Part shown: positions 23,892 through 34,119 of the stretch, in pieces
Layout of the letters: the number at the start of each line of letters is the position of its first letter
Numbering within the stretch: position 1 is the first letter of the stretch
Assembly: GCA_024291935.2 (NCBI GenBank)
Contig: CM044317.1
Coordinates: 61,680,730 to 61,744,729 of the forward strand
From: Okapia johnstoni
Taxonomy: Eukaryota > Chordata > Mammalia > Artiodactyla > Giraffidae
Reading direction: 5' to 3'
Length of the DNA stretch: 64,000 bases
Program-made: the position numbers and the translations under genes
The notes under the pieces: model-generated
Told to the model about the DNA's origin: nothing
The model's database searches: none
The model's input: only the letters and a program-made list of their open reading frames with translations

Positions 23892-24239
23892 GATTTAGAG
23901 GAAAAGATTGTTTTGTGTTTTAAGATAGGGTGATAAGGGGACCCTTGACACCTACCCTAAAGTATCGTCTCTTTGCCAAAATCAGAAGAACTATAGATGG
24001 TGATCAGAGAAGAGGTGGTGTAGCAGTCATATAGGAAGGTCTCAGGAGGGCAAAGGAAGCACCAAACCTCCAAGTACCACTCTCCTGTCCCCTGGAGAGA
24101 TACTAGAGAATGTGGAAACCAGATCCTGACAGAGTGATATTGTTACAAACCCTCCTGAGTGGGGCTCCAACAAGGGTTCTTCCATCCAGTGTCATTTGAG
24201 TCAATAGAATGATAACGAGTTTGGTTCAGAATCAAAGGA

Positions 24240-24575
24240 ATTAAAAAAAAATTGTTTATTTACTTTTCGGCTGTGCTAGGTCTCTGTTGCTGCACAGGCT
24301 TTTCTCTAGTTGTGGTGAGCAGGGGCTACTCTATAGTTGCGGTGTCTGGTCTTCTCATTGTGGTGGCTTGTCTTTTTACAGATCACGGGCTCTAGGGCAC
24401 ACGAGCTTCACTTGTTGCAGCACGTGAACTCGGTAGTGTGGTTCCCAGGCTCTAGAGCACAGGCTCAGTTATTGTGGTGCATGGGCTTAGTTGCTCCATG
24501 GCACGTGGGATCTTCCTGGATCAGGGATCCGACCCATATCTCCTGCAGTGGCAGGTGGATTCTTTACTACTGAGT
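24240..24575 (-). mobile_element. CHR-type SINE inside the 3' LTR
   Basis: Long CHR copy on the reverse strand: 'tcggctgtgctaggtctct' near its tail, repeated 'gtggtg/ggctcta' blocks, and the tRNA-like head ending 'tggcaggtggattctttact'. The poly-A tail appears as the T/A-rich left edge. Its absence from the 5' LTR shows it arrived after the provirus. Confidence 0.88.
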
Positions 24576-25189
24576 CATCAGAGAATGGAGAGGTGCAAGG
24601 TCAGGCTGTAGAGCAAACAAGATGCTTCAGGTGGTGGATTAGGCTGCTTTATAGGAATCTCATGGGCATCAGGGGGGAGGGGGCGGAATTCTCATGAGGG
24701 CAGTGCTGCTCATGCTCCAGATCCAGGTGCCCAGGCAGCGTCAATGCACACGGCCGCCCCTGAGCTGAGTTGTCAGTGCAGCAGTTTCATTACAGCAGTT
24801 TCTGCATCAGTTCAGTCACACAGTCATGTCCGACTCTTTGTGACCCTGTGGACTGCAGCACACCAAGCTTCCCTGTCCATCTCCAACTCCTGGAGCTTAC
24901 TTGAACTCAATGAGTCGGTGATGCCATCCAACCATCTCATCCTATGTCGTCGCTATCTCCACCCACCTTCAATTTTTCCCAGCATCAGGGTCTTTTCCAA
25001 TGAGACGGTTCTTCACATCAGGTGGCCAAATATTGGAATTTCAGCTTCAGCATCAGTCCTTCCAATGAATATTCAGGACTGATTTCCTTTAGGATGGACT
25101 GGTTGGATCTCCTTGCAGTCCAAGGGACTCTCCAGAGTCTCCAACACCACAGTTCAAAAGCATCAATTCTTTGATGCTCAGCTTTCTTT

Positions 25190-26041
25190 TTACTCCCAAC
25201 TCTCACAACCATACATGACTACTGGAAAAACCATAGCTTTGACTGGATGGACCTTTGTAGGCAAAGTAATGTCTCTGCTTTTTAATATGCTGTCTAGGTT
25301 GGTCATAACTTTTCTTCCAAGGAGCAAGTGTCTTTTAATTTCATGGCTGCAGTCACCATCTGCAGTGATTTTGGAGCCCCGAAAAATAAAGTCAGCCACT
25401 ATTTCCATTGTTGCCCCATCTATTTGCCATGAAGTGATGGGACCAGATGCCATGATCTTAGTTTTCTGAATGTTGAGCTTTAAGCCAACTTTTTCACTCT
25501 CCTCTTTCACTTTCATCAAGAGGCTCTTTAGTTGTTCTTCACTTTCTGCCATAAGGGTGGTGTCATCTGCACATCTGAGTTTATTGATATTTCTCCCAGC
25601 AATCTTGATTCCAGTTTGTGCCACATCCAGCCTGGCATTATGCATGATGTACTCTGCATATAAGCTAAATAAGCAGGGTGACAATATATAGCCTTGATGT
25701 ACTTCTTTCCCGATTTGGAACCTGTCTGTTGTTCTATGCCCACTTCTAACTGTTGCTTCTTGGCCTGCATACAGATTTCTCAGGAGGCAGGTCAAGTGGT
25801 CTGGTATTCCCATCTCTTGAAGAATTTTCCACAGTTTGTGGTGATCTACACAGTCAGAGTTTCTGGTGTAGTCAATAAAGCATAAATAGATGTTTTCCTG
25901 AAACTCACTTGCTTTTTCAACGATCCAGTGGATGTTGGCAATTTGATCTCTGGATCTGCTAGCTTTTCTAAATCCACCTTGAACATTTGGAAGTTCATGG
26001 TTCACATACTGTTGAAGCCTGGCTTGGAGAATTTTGAGCAT
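25190..26041 (-). pseudogene. BovB reverse transcriptase fragment, 283 codons open
   Basis: The longest open frame in the window. It covers the RT palm through to the region after it. Visible motifs: FIDY near residues 55-58 (motif A aspartate), HQGYILSPCLF near 115-125, and the catalytic box as CADD at 157-160, where BovB usually has an aromatic residue before ADD. Downstream 'GCESWE' marks the segment after RT before the frame breaks. An RTE element moves by target-primed reverse transcription. Here the N-terminal endonuclease and 5' region are absent and the rest is in other frames, so it cannot act. The plus-strand frames at 25113-25691 are its mirror image, not genes. Confidence 0.9.
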
Positions 26042-26122
26042 TACTTTGCTAGCATGTGAGATGAGTGCAATTATGTGCTAGTTTGAACATTCTTTGGCAT
26101 TGCCTTTCTTTGAGATTGGAAT

Positions 26123-26486
26123 TGTCGGAGGAGTGTAAAATTTCCTCAATTCTATCTTGCCACAGCAAAAATTTGAAGTGACGGATGGACCAGTGTTATA
26201 GCTCAGTGTTATTGGCAAAGGGAAATACATCCTGGAGGAGTGACGAGGGGCTGCGAAGAGAAGAGAAGCCCCCGGCCCAATTTTGGCTCCTCTTTTTGTA
26301 TGTTTTTCTCCTCCCTCTGAGCCTGCTCTGTGTAAATTGGGCTAGCCAGGAGGGCTGTTTGTTTCACCTGAGGTCCTCACTCTGGTCCTTGGACGTTCCT
26401 TTGTGATATTTTCGTGGGCTTTTCCCTTCTTTGTATTCTAGCCACCACCATTTTGGACTCCTTTTTCCTATTCTAACTGCCTAACA
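26123..26486 (-). mobile_element. Solitary LTR (class I ERV-like) inside BovB, GAAT target-site duplication
   Basis: A 364-bp insert breaks the BovB sequence cleanly. BovB reads 'tttgagattg-gaat' on the left and 'gaat-gaaaactgacc' on the right, matching the uninterrupted BovB at 45228-45245. The insert starts TGTCGGAGG and ends CCTAACA, so both ends are TGT...ACA, and it is flanked by GAAT (26119-26122 and 26487-26490). The length, ends and 4-bp duplication fit a solitary class I LTR. The orientation is tentative: the minus strand has a GAGTCCAAAATGG segment like U3 and a C+T-rich end like U5. I see no clear AATAAA. Confidence 0.8.
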
Positions 26487-27389
26487 GAATGAAAACTGAC
26501 CTTTACCAGTTGTGTGGACACTGCTGAGTTTTCCAAATTTCCTGGCATAGTGAGTGCAGCACACTCACAGCAGCATCTTTTAGGATTTGTAATAACTAAA
26601 CTGGAATTCCATCACCTCCACTAGCTTTGTTTTTAGTGATGCTTCCTAAGGCCCACTTGACTTCGCATTCCAAGATGTCTAACTCTAGGTGAGTGATCAC
26701 ACCATCGTGATTATCTGGGTCATGAAGATCTTTTTTTGTATAGTTCTTCTGTGTATTCTTGCCACCTCTTCTTAATATCTTCTGTGTCTGGTAGGTCCAC
26801 AGCATTTCTGTCCTTTATTGTGCCCATCTTTGCCTGAATGTTCCCTTGGTATCTCTAATTTTCTTAAAGAGATCTCTAGTCTTTCCCATTCTATTATTTT
26901 CCTCCATTTCTTTGCATTGATCACTGAGGAAGGCTTCCTTATCTCTCCTTGCTATTCTTTGGAACTCTGCATTCAAATGGGTATATCTTCCCTCTTCTCC
27001 TTTGCCTTCTTTTTTCAGCTATTTATGGGGCCTCCTCAGATGACCATTTTACCTTTTCGCATTTCTTTTTCTTGGGGTTGGTCTTGATTCCTGTCTCCTG
27101 TACAATGTCTTGAACCTCCCTCTGTAGTTATTCAAGCACTCTATCAGATCTAATCCCTTGAATCTATTTGTCACTTCCACTGTATATTCATAAGGGATTT
27201 GATTTAAGTCATACCTGGGTGGTCTAATGGTTTTCCCTACTTTCTTCAATTTAAGTCTACATTGGACCCCCTATAAACAAATGAAACTAGACAAAGCCCA
27301 AACAAAGGGGGAAAAAAAACCAGGTTAGACTTTATTACGTAGATTCTATTTTTATTTCCTGGAATTTTTAATGGGCTTTGCTGGTGGCA

Positions 27390-27660
27390 AATCCCTCTTT
27401 CAGCCCTTTGTCCTGCTCCTCATTCTTGAGGGGCACTAAGAAGCGATGGTCCAGCTTCTGTTTTTCTTCCTGATAATTTGGGACATTATCACAACCCCAA
27501 GAAGAGAAGCTGAACTCCTCCCCAGCTGCTTTTAGATATGTTTGGTTGTCACCTGGCCTCACCCCTAACTGTTCACATCCCTGTGTGATCACCATTTGTC
27601 TAACCTTTTTCAGAAAAAGAACATCAGACAATTTAAGATGCATGACCCAAGTATTAGCAA
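27390..27660 (-). pseudogene. Unassigned retroviral remnant next to the 3' LTR
   Basis: Lies between the integrase-like segment and the 3' LTR of the minus-strand provirus, so its position suggests 3' pol or env. The reading frame (part of a 145-codon minus-strand frame, 27368-27805) shows no motif I can assign. A function cannot be stated. Confidence 0.35.
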
Positions 27661-27665
27661 GAGAA

Positions 27666-27800
27666 TATGTGTGCGTGTGCTCACTCAGTTGTGTCCGTCT
27701 CCTAATCCCATGGACGGTAGCCCACCAGGTTCCTCTGTCCATGGGATTCCCCAGGCACGAATACTGGAGTGGGTTGCCATTTCCTTCTCTAGAGTTCAAA
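27666..27800 (-). mobile_element. Bov-A monomer SINE
   Basis: Single reverse-orientation Bov-A unit from 'gtgctcactcagttgtgtc' to 'gttgccatttccttctct'. No tRNA head. Confidence 0.85.
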
Positions 27801-28117
27801 TGCACTTTAACTTATTCCTTGGGGCTAACATCAAGCAGATCAGGGCAATCAGAAGCCACTGAAGTTCCAATTGACTCTCTACTTTCCCTGACAGTTGGGG
27901 TCACCAGGTTGAGTACACAGTCCATTTTAATCCCAGGGCCCTCGTTATCCCCTTTGCCACATGTGACACAAATCCTGGACCATTATCGTTTTGTAGGGAT
28001 CCTACGAGCCCAAATCTGGGCATCATTTCTGTTAGTAATGTAACCTGGAAGGGTTAATTTAGATTTCATACTGGATCTGCTTCTGTGACTTTATTCCTTT
28101 ATCTTGCTGATTTTGTT

Positions 28118-28712
28118 ATTGTTGCTGTTCAGTTGTCAAGTCATGTCTGATTCTTTGCGACCCCATGGACTGCAGCACCCCAGGCCTTCCCTGTTGCTCA
28201 CCGTCTCCCAGAGTTTGCCCAAGTTCACGTCCTTTGAATCAGTGATGCCATCCAACCATCTCATTCTCTAACGCCCTCTTCTCCTTCTGCCTTCAATCTT
28301 TCCCAGAATCAAGGACTTTTCCAGTGACTTAACTATTCTCATCAGGTGACTAAAGTATTGGAGCTTCAGCATCAGATCTTCCAATGAGTACTCAGGGTTG
28401 GTTTTCTTTAAGATTGACTGATTTGACCTCCTTGCTGTCCAAGGGACTGTCAAGAGTCTTCTCTGGCACCACAATTAGAAAGCATCAATTCTTTGGCACT
28501 CTTCCATCTTCATGGTCAAGCTCTCACATCTGTACATGACTACTGGAAAGACCATAGCCTTGACTATACAGACTTTTGTTGGCAAGGTGATGTCTTTGCT
28601 TTTTAATACACTGTCTAGGTTTGTCATAGCTTTCCTGCCAAGAAGCAATCATCTTCTAATTTTATGGCTGCAGTCATCATCCGCAGTGATTTTAGAGCCC
28701 AAGAAGAGGAAA
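28118..28712 (-). mobile_element. BovB LINE 3' fragment
   Basis: From a (TTGTTG)-type tail at the left ('gttattgttgctgttcagt') through the 3' region to 'gagcccaagaagagg', where it is 5'-truncated before the RT catalytic box. A short frame at 28268-28474 (-) is the BovB C-terminal region. Confidence 0.9.
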
Positions 28713-28714
28713 TA

Positions 28715-29068
28715 TGTTACTATAGGCATATATAATGGCCTGCCTCAGGGAGATAGCCTGTCCCTGCCCACCTACGAAGGGTTGTAAGGAAGTGAAACTC
28801 ACACATCCCCCTGCCTAAGGCTTACTACTCTAAGAGATATTTGCAAGAATTAAATAGTCTTTTTACTTTGTTTCCTCACCTCCCCCATCTCCGATCCATA
28901 AAAGAAACGGGCATCTAAGCCCCACAAGATGGTTATTTTGAGGGACTAGACTGCCATCTTCTCAGTCACCCAGTTCCCCAAATAAAGTCCCTTCCTGTCT
29001 CAACCCCTCGTCCCTCAGATTTGTTGACCTACCATGAGGCAAGCAGACTGAACTTGGACTTGGTCACA
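28715..29068 (+). mobile_element. Solitary ERV LTR, sense orientation
   Basis: A 354-bp unit starting TGTTACTATAGG and ending CTTGGTCACA. It has a TATA-like box (ccataaaagaaac, about 28898), an AATAAA signal at 28981-28986, and a C+T-rich downstream stretch, in correct U3-R-U5 order. The style resembles ruminant class I LTRs. It lies between a BovB 5' edge and an integrase segment of the older provirus. I could not find a clean 4-bp duplication, so its exact limits are approximate. Confidence 0.65.
28896..28986 (+). promoter_or_regulatory. LTR core: TATA box and polyadenylation signal
   Basis: CATAAAAG at about 28898 and AATAAA at 28981, about 80 bp apart, as in retroviral R regions. Any activity is unproven. 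Confidence 0.5.
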
Positions 29069-30409
29069 TTAATGCCTTCACCATTTCAGTAGCTGTTCAG
29101 TTCCAGCAAGGAATGCTTCTATCCACCCAGGAAACATGTTGAAATTGTCCTGTACTCTTGGCATGACAGTGAAATCAATCTGCCGATTGTCCCCAGGATA
29201 TGGCCCTCTGGTCTGAATAGGCCTTAACTGGAGCCTTTTGGGGTCTGATGTTGGGGTTGTTCATTGTGCATATGGCACATGTCTCAACTGTCTGACTGAT
29301 TATGTTTGACTGAACACTTTTTATGCCAGAAATTGCCATGAGCTCAATTAACCCGTTATATAGGACTTGAATTCCTTGTTGAGACTCCCTAATGGCTTGA
29401 CAAGCTACAGGTCAGGGAAAGAAGTATTGTCCATATTCATTGACTAGCCACCCATGACCTCATAGATCTCACTGAAGCCTCATTTTAGGGCTTTGTCTGA
29501 TTTTTCTTTTGTGTGGATTGGGGAATAATTGGATGAGTCTGTCACTTGGGGTAGGAGGGGTAATTGCCAAGTTATTGGTTCTAGGGCTATGCTTTGGGCA
29601 GTTGTGTCCTCCTTGTTGTTTCCCTTTATTACTTCTGAATCCCCTTCCAATGAATCCTTGTCATCTTTTTTGGTAACTGTATTGCTTTTAAAGCTTCAAC
29701 ATGCTTAAGCCATGTTTTACCTGTTCATTATCTGCAAAAAGCATACCTTTTTCTAAAAAGTCCCAGGTGTGTAGGATGGCATATGCATACCAGGAATCTG
29801 TGGACATCTAAAATCTTCCCTGTCCTTCACTGTAAGTCTCAGTTGAAGGCTATCAGCTCAGCCTTTTGGCTAAAGACCCTGAAAGCTGGCTTTGTGCTTC
29901 TACGACTTGGGTCAGAGAGGTTAATGGGTATCCTGCCAGCCTTTTTCCTTCTCTCATTAAACTTCTGTGAACCATTCTGCTTCTTTAGGAAGAGGCTTAC
30001 TTCTTAGGTTAGGGTCACTGTTCACTTCCTAGATCGAGTCTATGATTTCTATACAATCATGCTCCAGGGGCCCTATTTCTGTGGGTAGCATCATGGCAGG
30101 ATCTAGCATGTGTCAGGATTTTATGGTAACCACTGTGTTGTTTAAAAGCATAGAATGAACTTGAATCAACCTTCTAGGGGATACACATTCTGTCCCCTTA
30201 GAACTTACTAAAGCTTGAACCTGGTGTGGAATCCATATAGAGATTGGCTGACCAAGCATTAAATTTTCAGCCTCCTTTAGCAAGGTTGTAGTGGCTGCTA
30301 CTGCCTGAAGGCAAAGCCATCCATTAGCAGTTTGATTTAATTGTTTAGATAAATAAGCAACCACCAGTAAGGTGTTCCAGTTTTTGAGCTAATACCCTAA
30401 AAGTGATTT

Positions 30410-30728
30410 CTTTTTTTCATTTTTAATATTTATTTAGTTACTTATTTCTGACTGTGCTGGGTCTTCATTGCTGCATGGGCTTTTCTCTAGTTGCGGAGAC
30501 CAGGGGCCACTTTTTCAACGCGGTGGCTTCTCTTGTTGTAGGGCACAGGCTCTAGGGTATACCAGCTTCAATAGTTGCAGCTCCAGGGCTCTTGAGCTTG
30601 GGCTAAGTAGTTGTGGTTCAAGGGCTTAGTTGCCCTTAGGCACATGGCATCTTCCCAGATCAGGGATTGAACCTGTGTCTCCTGTATTGGCAGGCATATT
30701 ATTTACCACTGAGCTACCAAGGAAAACC
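30410..30728 (-). mobile_element. CHR-type SINE
   Basis: Reverse-strand CHR from the poly-T/ATTT tail (30410-30445) through 'gactgtgctgggtcttc' to 'ccactgagctaccaaggaaa'. Inserted in the retroviral pol region. Confidence 0.9.
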
Positions 30729-30892
30729 CCTTTTTTCTATTGGATGTAAAGATCAAAGTGTTTATCTAAATCTGGGAGGGCTAGGGCAGGGGCCTGAAGC
30801 TATTGCTTTTGCAATTCGAAATACCCCTTTATATTCTGAATTCCATTTAAGAAGATCATCATTCTATTAACTTTTTACATAGAGGCCTAGGG

Positions 30893-31105
30893 GCTTTCTG
30901 GTGGCTTGGGCAGTAAAGAATTTGCCTGCAATGCAGAAGACACTGCAATAAGTTTGATCCCTGGGTCAGGAAGATCCCCTGGAGAAGGGAATGGCTATCC
31001 ACTGCAGTATTCTTGTGAAGAATTCCATGGTCAAGGGAGCCTGATGGGTTACAGTCCATGGGGATTCAAAGAGTTGGACACAACTAAGTGACTAAAAAAC
31101 TAGGT
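30893..31105 (+). mobile_element. Bov-tA SINE
   Basis: Full-length: head 'ggggctttctggtggcttg', B-box-like 'gtttgatccctgggtc', body and 'ggacacaactaagtgac' end. Sits exactly where gag and early pol of the provirus are missing. Confidence 0.92.
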
Positions 31106-31130
31106 ACAAGACCATAGTTAGGGATCCAGA

Positions 31131-31730
31131 TGCAGCAAAACCCAGCCAGGGATACCCTGAAGCTGTCTTCTAGTTTTAGGAGGGTTCCAACAAGAGTTCT
31201 CCCACCTAGTGTTGTTTGACCCAATAGGAGACTAAGTTCAGGCTGGTTCAGAAGCAAAAGAAAGCTTTATTCTTTGATCCACGAATGGAGAGGTATGAGC
31301 TTGGGGCTTAGAGCACACATTCTCCCCGACAGGACCTGGACAGGGCTGCTTTATAGGGATTTTGTCACTAGCTGGAGGGAGTGGAGTTCTCACTGGGCAG
31401 GCTCAGCTTTGTTGCTTATGGCTCCAGATCACAGTGCTGGGCGCAGTGTCTCTGCACATGGCCCAGAGCTGCCATCTTGAATTGCAATGTTGTGTGAAAT
31501 GCTTCTGTACACAGCTCGCCAGCTGAGGTGTCAGCTCAGCTCTTCCATACTAGGAACTTAAGTCTGAAGTGCCAGGTGCCAGAAGCCGCCACATGTGGTA
31601 CCCGAAGAACAAGTAAAACTAGACAAAGCACAAAGGAAAGAAAACAAACAAAAAAAAGGTCAGACTATATTCTATAGCTCAGATTCTGTTTGTATCTTCT
31701 GGGACTTGTTATTGGATTTTGCTGGTGACA
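31131..31730 (-). mobile_element. 5' LTR of the minus-strand endogenous retrovirus
   Basis: Read on the minus strand it begins TGTCACCAGCAAAATCC (31730 leftward) and ends near TTTTGCTGCA (31131). It contains a TATAAA box (complement of 31350-31355) and an AATAAA polyadenylation signal (complement of 31266-31271), in U3-R-U5 order. Just inside its inner end a TGG lies two bases beyond the LTR, the position of a primer-binding site, but the rest is too decayed to name the tRNA. Confidence 0.8.
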
Positions 31731-31734
31731 ATAT

Positions 31735-33281
31735 CACTTCGAATTTGGGAAGCATACTTCTTTTCTAGTGTGTTTGATGTACCATAATCTTTTTTATATG
31801 TAGTTCTATCAAAACTAAAATATTATGAAATATTTGAATTTTTTGAATCTTTCCAAAGTCCTTTCACTGCACATATGTGATGATCTACTTGGTGTATTTA
31901 ATCTAGAATTATCAATCATCATCATCATTGTTACATGTAATTAGTCAGATTGTTTAGTTAATAAATAGACCCACAAGTATTTACAGTGTTGCTTCATGTG
32001 CCTAGCATAATGCAATACCTTTTAGGATATATTAAAGCACAAAACATAATCTGGGCTGGGAAATTGAGTGCTAAAGACAGTTCAGGACAGAAGCCCCAAA
32101 TCTAATTTAGCCAGTTATAAGAGAGTGAGAGGTAAAATCCTGTTGGTGGATGTTTTATTTCAGGATGTTCTGAGGGTTGGTTACATCCTGGCTACCACTG
32201 TTACTGAGGACAGGGCTGCTGCTGCAGTCTTGCCATGCTCACAGGTGGCCACATTGCTGGAAGAGACTGAACCAGACCTTTGTGATTCCTGCGAAAACAC
32301 ATGAGGAAAGCAGTGGTTGATATTGGTCTTTTTTTTTTTTTTTTTACTATGCCTATTTTTTTGTTTGTTTGTTTTTTTGGCTGTTTTTGTTTGCTTGCTT
32401 TTAAATTGTGTCTTGCCTGACAACATTATTAACATTATTCAACTTTCTCTCGGGAACTTGACTTTTTCCTCTGAGAACTGAAGTTTCCCCCTTTTAAGAG
32501 TCACTGACTAATCCTGACATTTTGCTGCTGGACTTCCCTGAGTCTAATGCATTCAACTGACCACTGAATGACCTTTTGGAACACTACCAATTCCTAGGCT
32601 AGGGACTTGTCTCTAGATAATTGCCTCTTTCTTTTATTTTGTTGTGTAGAAAAAAAGATCAGTAAAATGAAGGACTATATTGTGAGATTTCTATTCCAGG
32701 TTTCCTATAAAATAAAACAATTTAACATGATTGAACTATTGAAGTACATTTTTGAGTTAGAAAGGCTCTTAAAAACTATCTAGTTCATCTTTTAGAGTTG
32801 AACTAATAACAATAATGATTTCAGATTTAAAAAATAATCAAACTAAAAGGATATAGTAATTTTGTTTATGTGCCCTGTCACAGCCCTTGAATTTTTTTCA
32901 TTCCAGGACCCGACGATCCATTAAATATAGTTAGAATTTTAAAGTTCATAAAGCACATTAAGAAAATTCAGTATGTGCTCAATAAAGAGTTCATAATTAA
33001 TAGTCACAGAGGTTATGATTTTAGGCTTTTAATATTATTTTATAAACTATGAAACTAAAAACAGGAAAAGATCATGCAGCTTCAATTTTAGTGCACATTA
33101 ATGATAGTAACTTCCCAATTTTTATGTATCCTGAAAACAGGAAACAAAATTTTCATGTACTACAAATTTAGAACACTTATTTTGCATATCTTAAATCACG
33201 ATTTTATGAAATTGGAGTATGTCATTTGCTGTTTATTTTCTTGTCAACTAAGTGATGTAATATTTAATAAAGCAGGTTTAA
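31735..33281. other. No gene; T-rich low-complexity tract
   Basis: Mostly anonymous. Contains a poly-T and (GTTT)n tract at 32328-32400 and a short ATC triplet run at 31916-31927. A 78-codon plus frame (32068-32304) and an 84-codon minus frame overlap and are not supported. Confidence 0.5.
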
Positions 33282-34119
33282 AAACATCAACATATACCAG
33301 TCAGAATGGGCATCATCAGAAATTCTACAGGTAGTAAGTGTTGCAGAGGGTGTTGAGAAAAGAGAACCTTTCTACACTGTTGGCAGAAAGGTAAATTGGT
33401 ACAGCTACTATGAAGAGCAGTATGAAGGTTCCTTACAGAGCTACCACATGATTCAGCAATCCCAGTCCTGGGCATATAGCCATAGAACACCATAATTTGA
33501 AAAGATATATGTACCCCAGTAGTCACTGCAGCACTATTTACAATAGCCAGGTCATGTAAGTAACCTAAATATCCATCAACAGAAGAATGGATAAAGAGAA
33601 TGTGGTACATGTATACAATGGAATATATGTATATATTCCATTAAAACAGAATAGAATAGTTAAATAATGAAAGAAAAATGACATAATGCCATTTGCAACA
33701 ACACGGGTGGACCTAGAAGTTGTCATACTGAGTGAAGTAAGTCTGATAAAGGCAAGTATCACATGATATCACTTATATGTAGAATCTAAAAAATATTGTA
33801 AATGAACTTATTTACAAAGCAGAAATACAGTCAGATGTAGAAAACAATCTTATGGTTACCAGGTGGGGCAAAGGAGGGAGGGCTAAATTGGGAGATTGGA
33901 ATTTGATGTATAGACACTACTATATATAAAATAGATAACAAGTAAGATCTACTGTGTAGCACAGAGAACTCTACTCAATACTCTGCAATGATCTGTATGG
34001 GAAAAGAATCTAAAAAAGTGGATATGTGTATATGTACAACTGATACACTTTGCTGTATGGTCAAGTGCTGTACACAGCATTATAAATCAACTATATGCCA
34101 ATATTTTTTTTTAAAAAAA
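33282..34119 (+). mobile_element. L1 LINE 3' end, sense orientation
   Basis: End of ORF2 and 3' UTR of an L1 in order: 'ccagtcagaatgggcatcat', 'acactgttggcagaaagg', 'gcagcactatttacaatagc', 'tggataaagagaatgtgg', and the 3' UTR ending in an A-rich tail near 34110-34119. 5'-truncated, with many substitutions. A 107-codon minus-strand frame (33287-33610) is antisense to it and not a gene. Confidence 0.9.

Larger units (their letters stand above)
24808..27258 (-). mobile_element. BovB (RTE) LINE, 5'-truncated, carrying a solitary LTR
   Basis: The reverse strand runs from the BovB 3' terminus (left, 'cagttcagtcacacag') through the 3' region and RT to the segment upstream of RT (right edge near 27258, 'caatttaagtct'). 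It is interrupted at 26123-26486 by an LTR. The endonuclease end is missing. It lies inside the 3' LTR of the endogenous retrovirus. Confidence 0.93.
24141..27389 (-). mobile_element. 3' LTR of the same endogenous retrovirus, interrupted
   Basis: Three pieces align to the other LTR: 24141-24240, about 24576-24807, and 27259-27389. The gaps are a CHR SINE and a large BovB. About 80 bp of LTR that should lie next to the BovB 5' end are missing, so the BovB insertion was accompanied or followed by a deletion. The inner end on the minus strand is TTGCCACCAGCAAAGCCC, matching the start of the other LTR. Confidence 0.8.
27855..30890 (-). pseudogene. Broken retroviral pol: RT connection, RNase H and integrase segments
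   Basis: Minus-strand segments appear in pol order: RT connection (about 30890-30740 and 30400-30110), RNase H (about 29900-29700), the region before integrase (29450-29250), the start of the integrase core (29160-29070), and a later integrase-core piece (28065-27860). Similarity is to gammaretroviral-type pol. The longest open piece is 83 codons (30113-30364). The gene is broken by stops, frameshifts, a CHR SINE, a solitary LTR and a BovB. The 5' half of pol is gone, so no enzyme can be made. Confidence 0.75.
24141..31730 (-). mobile_element. Class I (gamma-like) endogenous retrovirus, degraded provirus
   Basis: Minus-strand provirus whose two LTRs align with each other (right 31131-31730; left 24141 to 27389 with insertions). 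Outer flanks carry the same 4-mer, atat (24137-24140 and 31731-31734), the target-site length expected for class I elements. The internal part keeps only a late pol segment (from the RT connection onward) and a small unassigned remnant. A gag region and most of the reverse transcriptase domain are absent between 30890 and 31131. Later insertions within it: CHR (24240-24575), BovB (24808-27258) with a solitary LTR inside, Bov-A (27666-27800), BovB (28118-28712), a solitary LTR (28715-29068), CHR (30410-30728) and Bov-tA (30893-31105). It is clearly inactive. Confidence 0.85.

Noticed and set aside
25113..25691. Plus-strand frames of 73-118 codons
   Set aside because: They are the complement of BovB RT sequence. 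The same mirror frames appear at 44225-44883, 51676-52107 and 60127-60975.
27368..27805. 145-codon minus-strand frame, considered as an intact retroviral protein
   Set aside because: Its N-terminal third is Bov-A SINE sequence and the rest is an unassigned remnant, so the frame is a chance fusion.
31274..31480. 68-codon plus-strand frame
   Set aside because: It is antisense to the provirus LTR and has no independent support.
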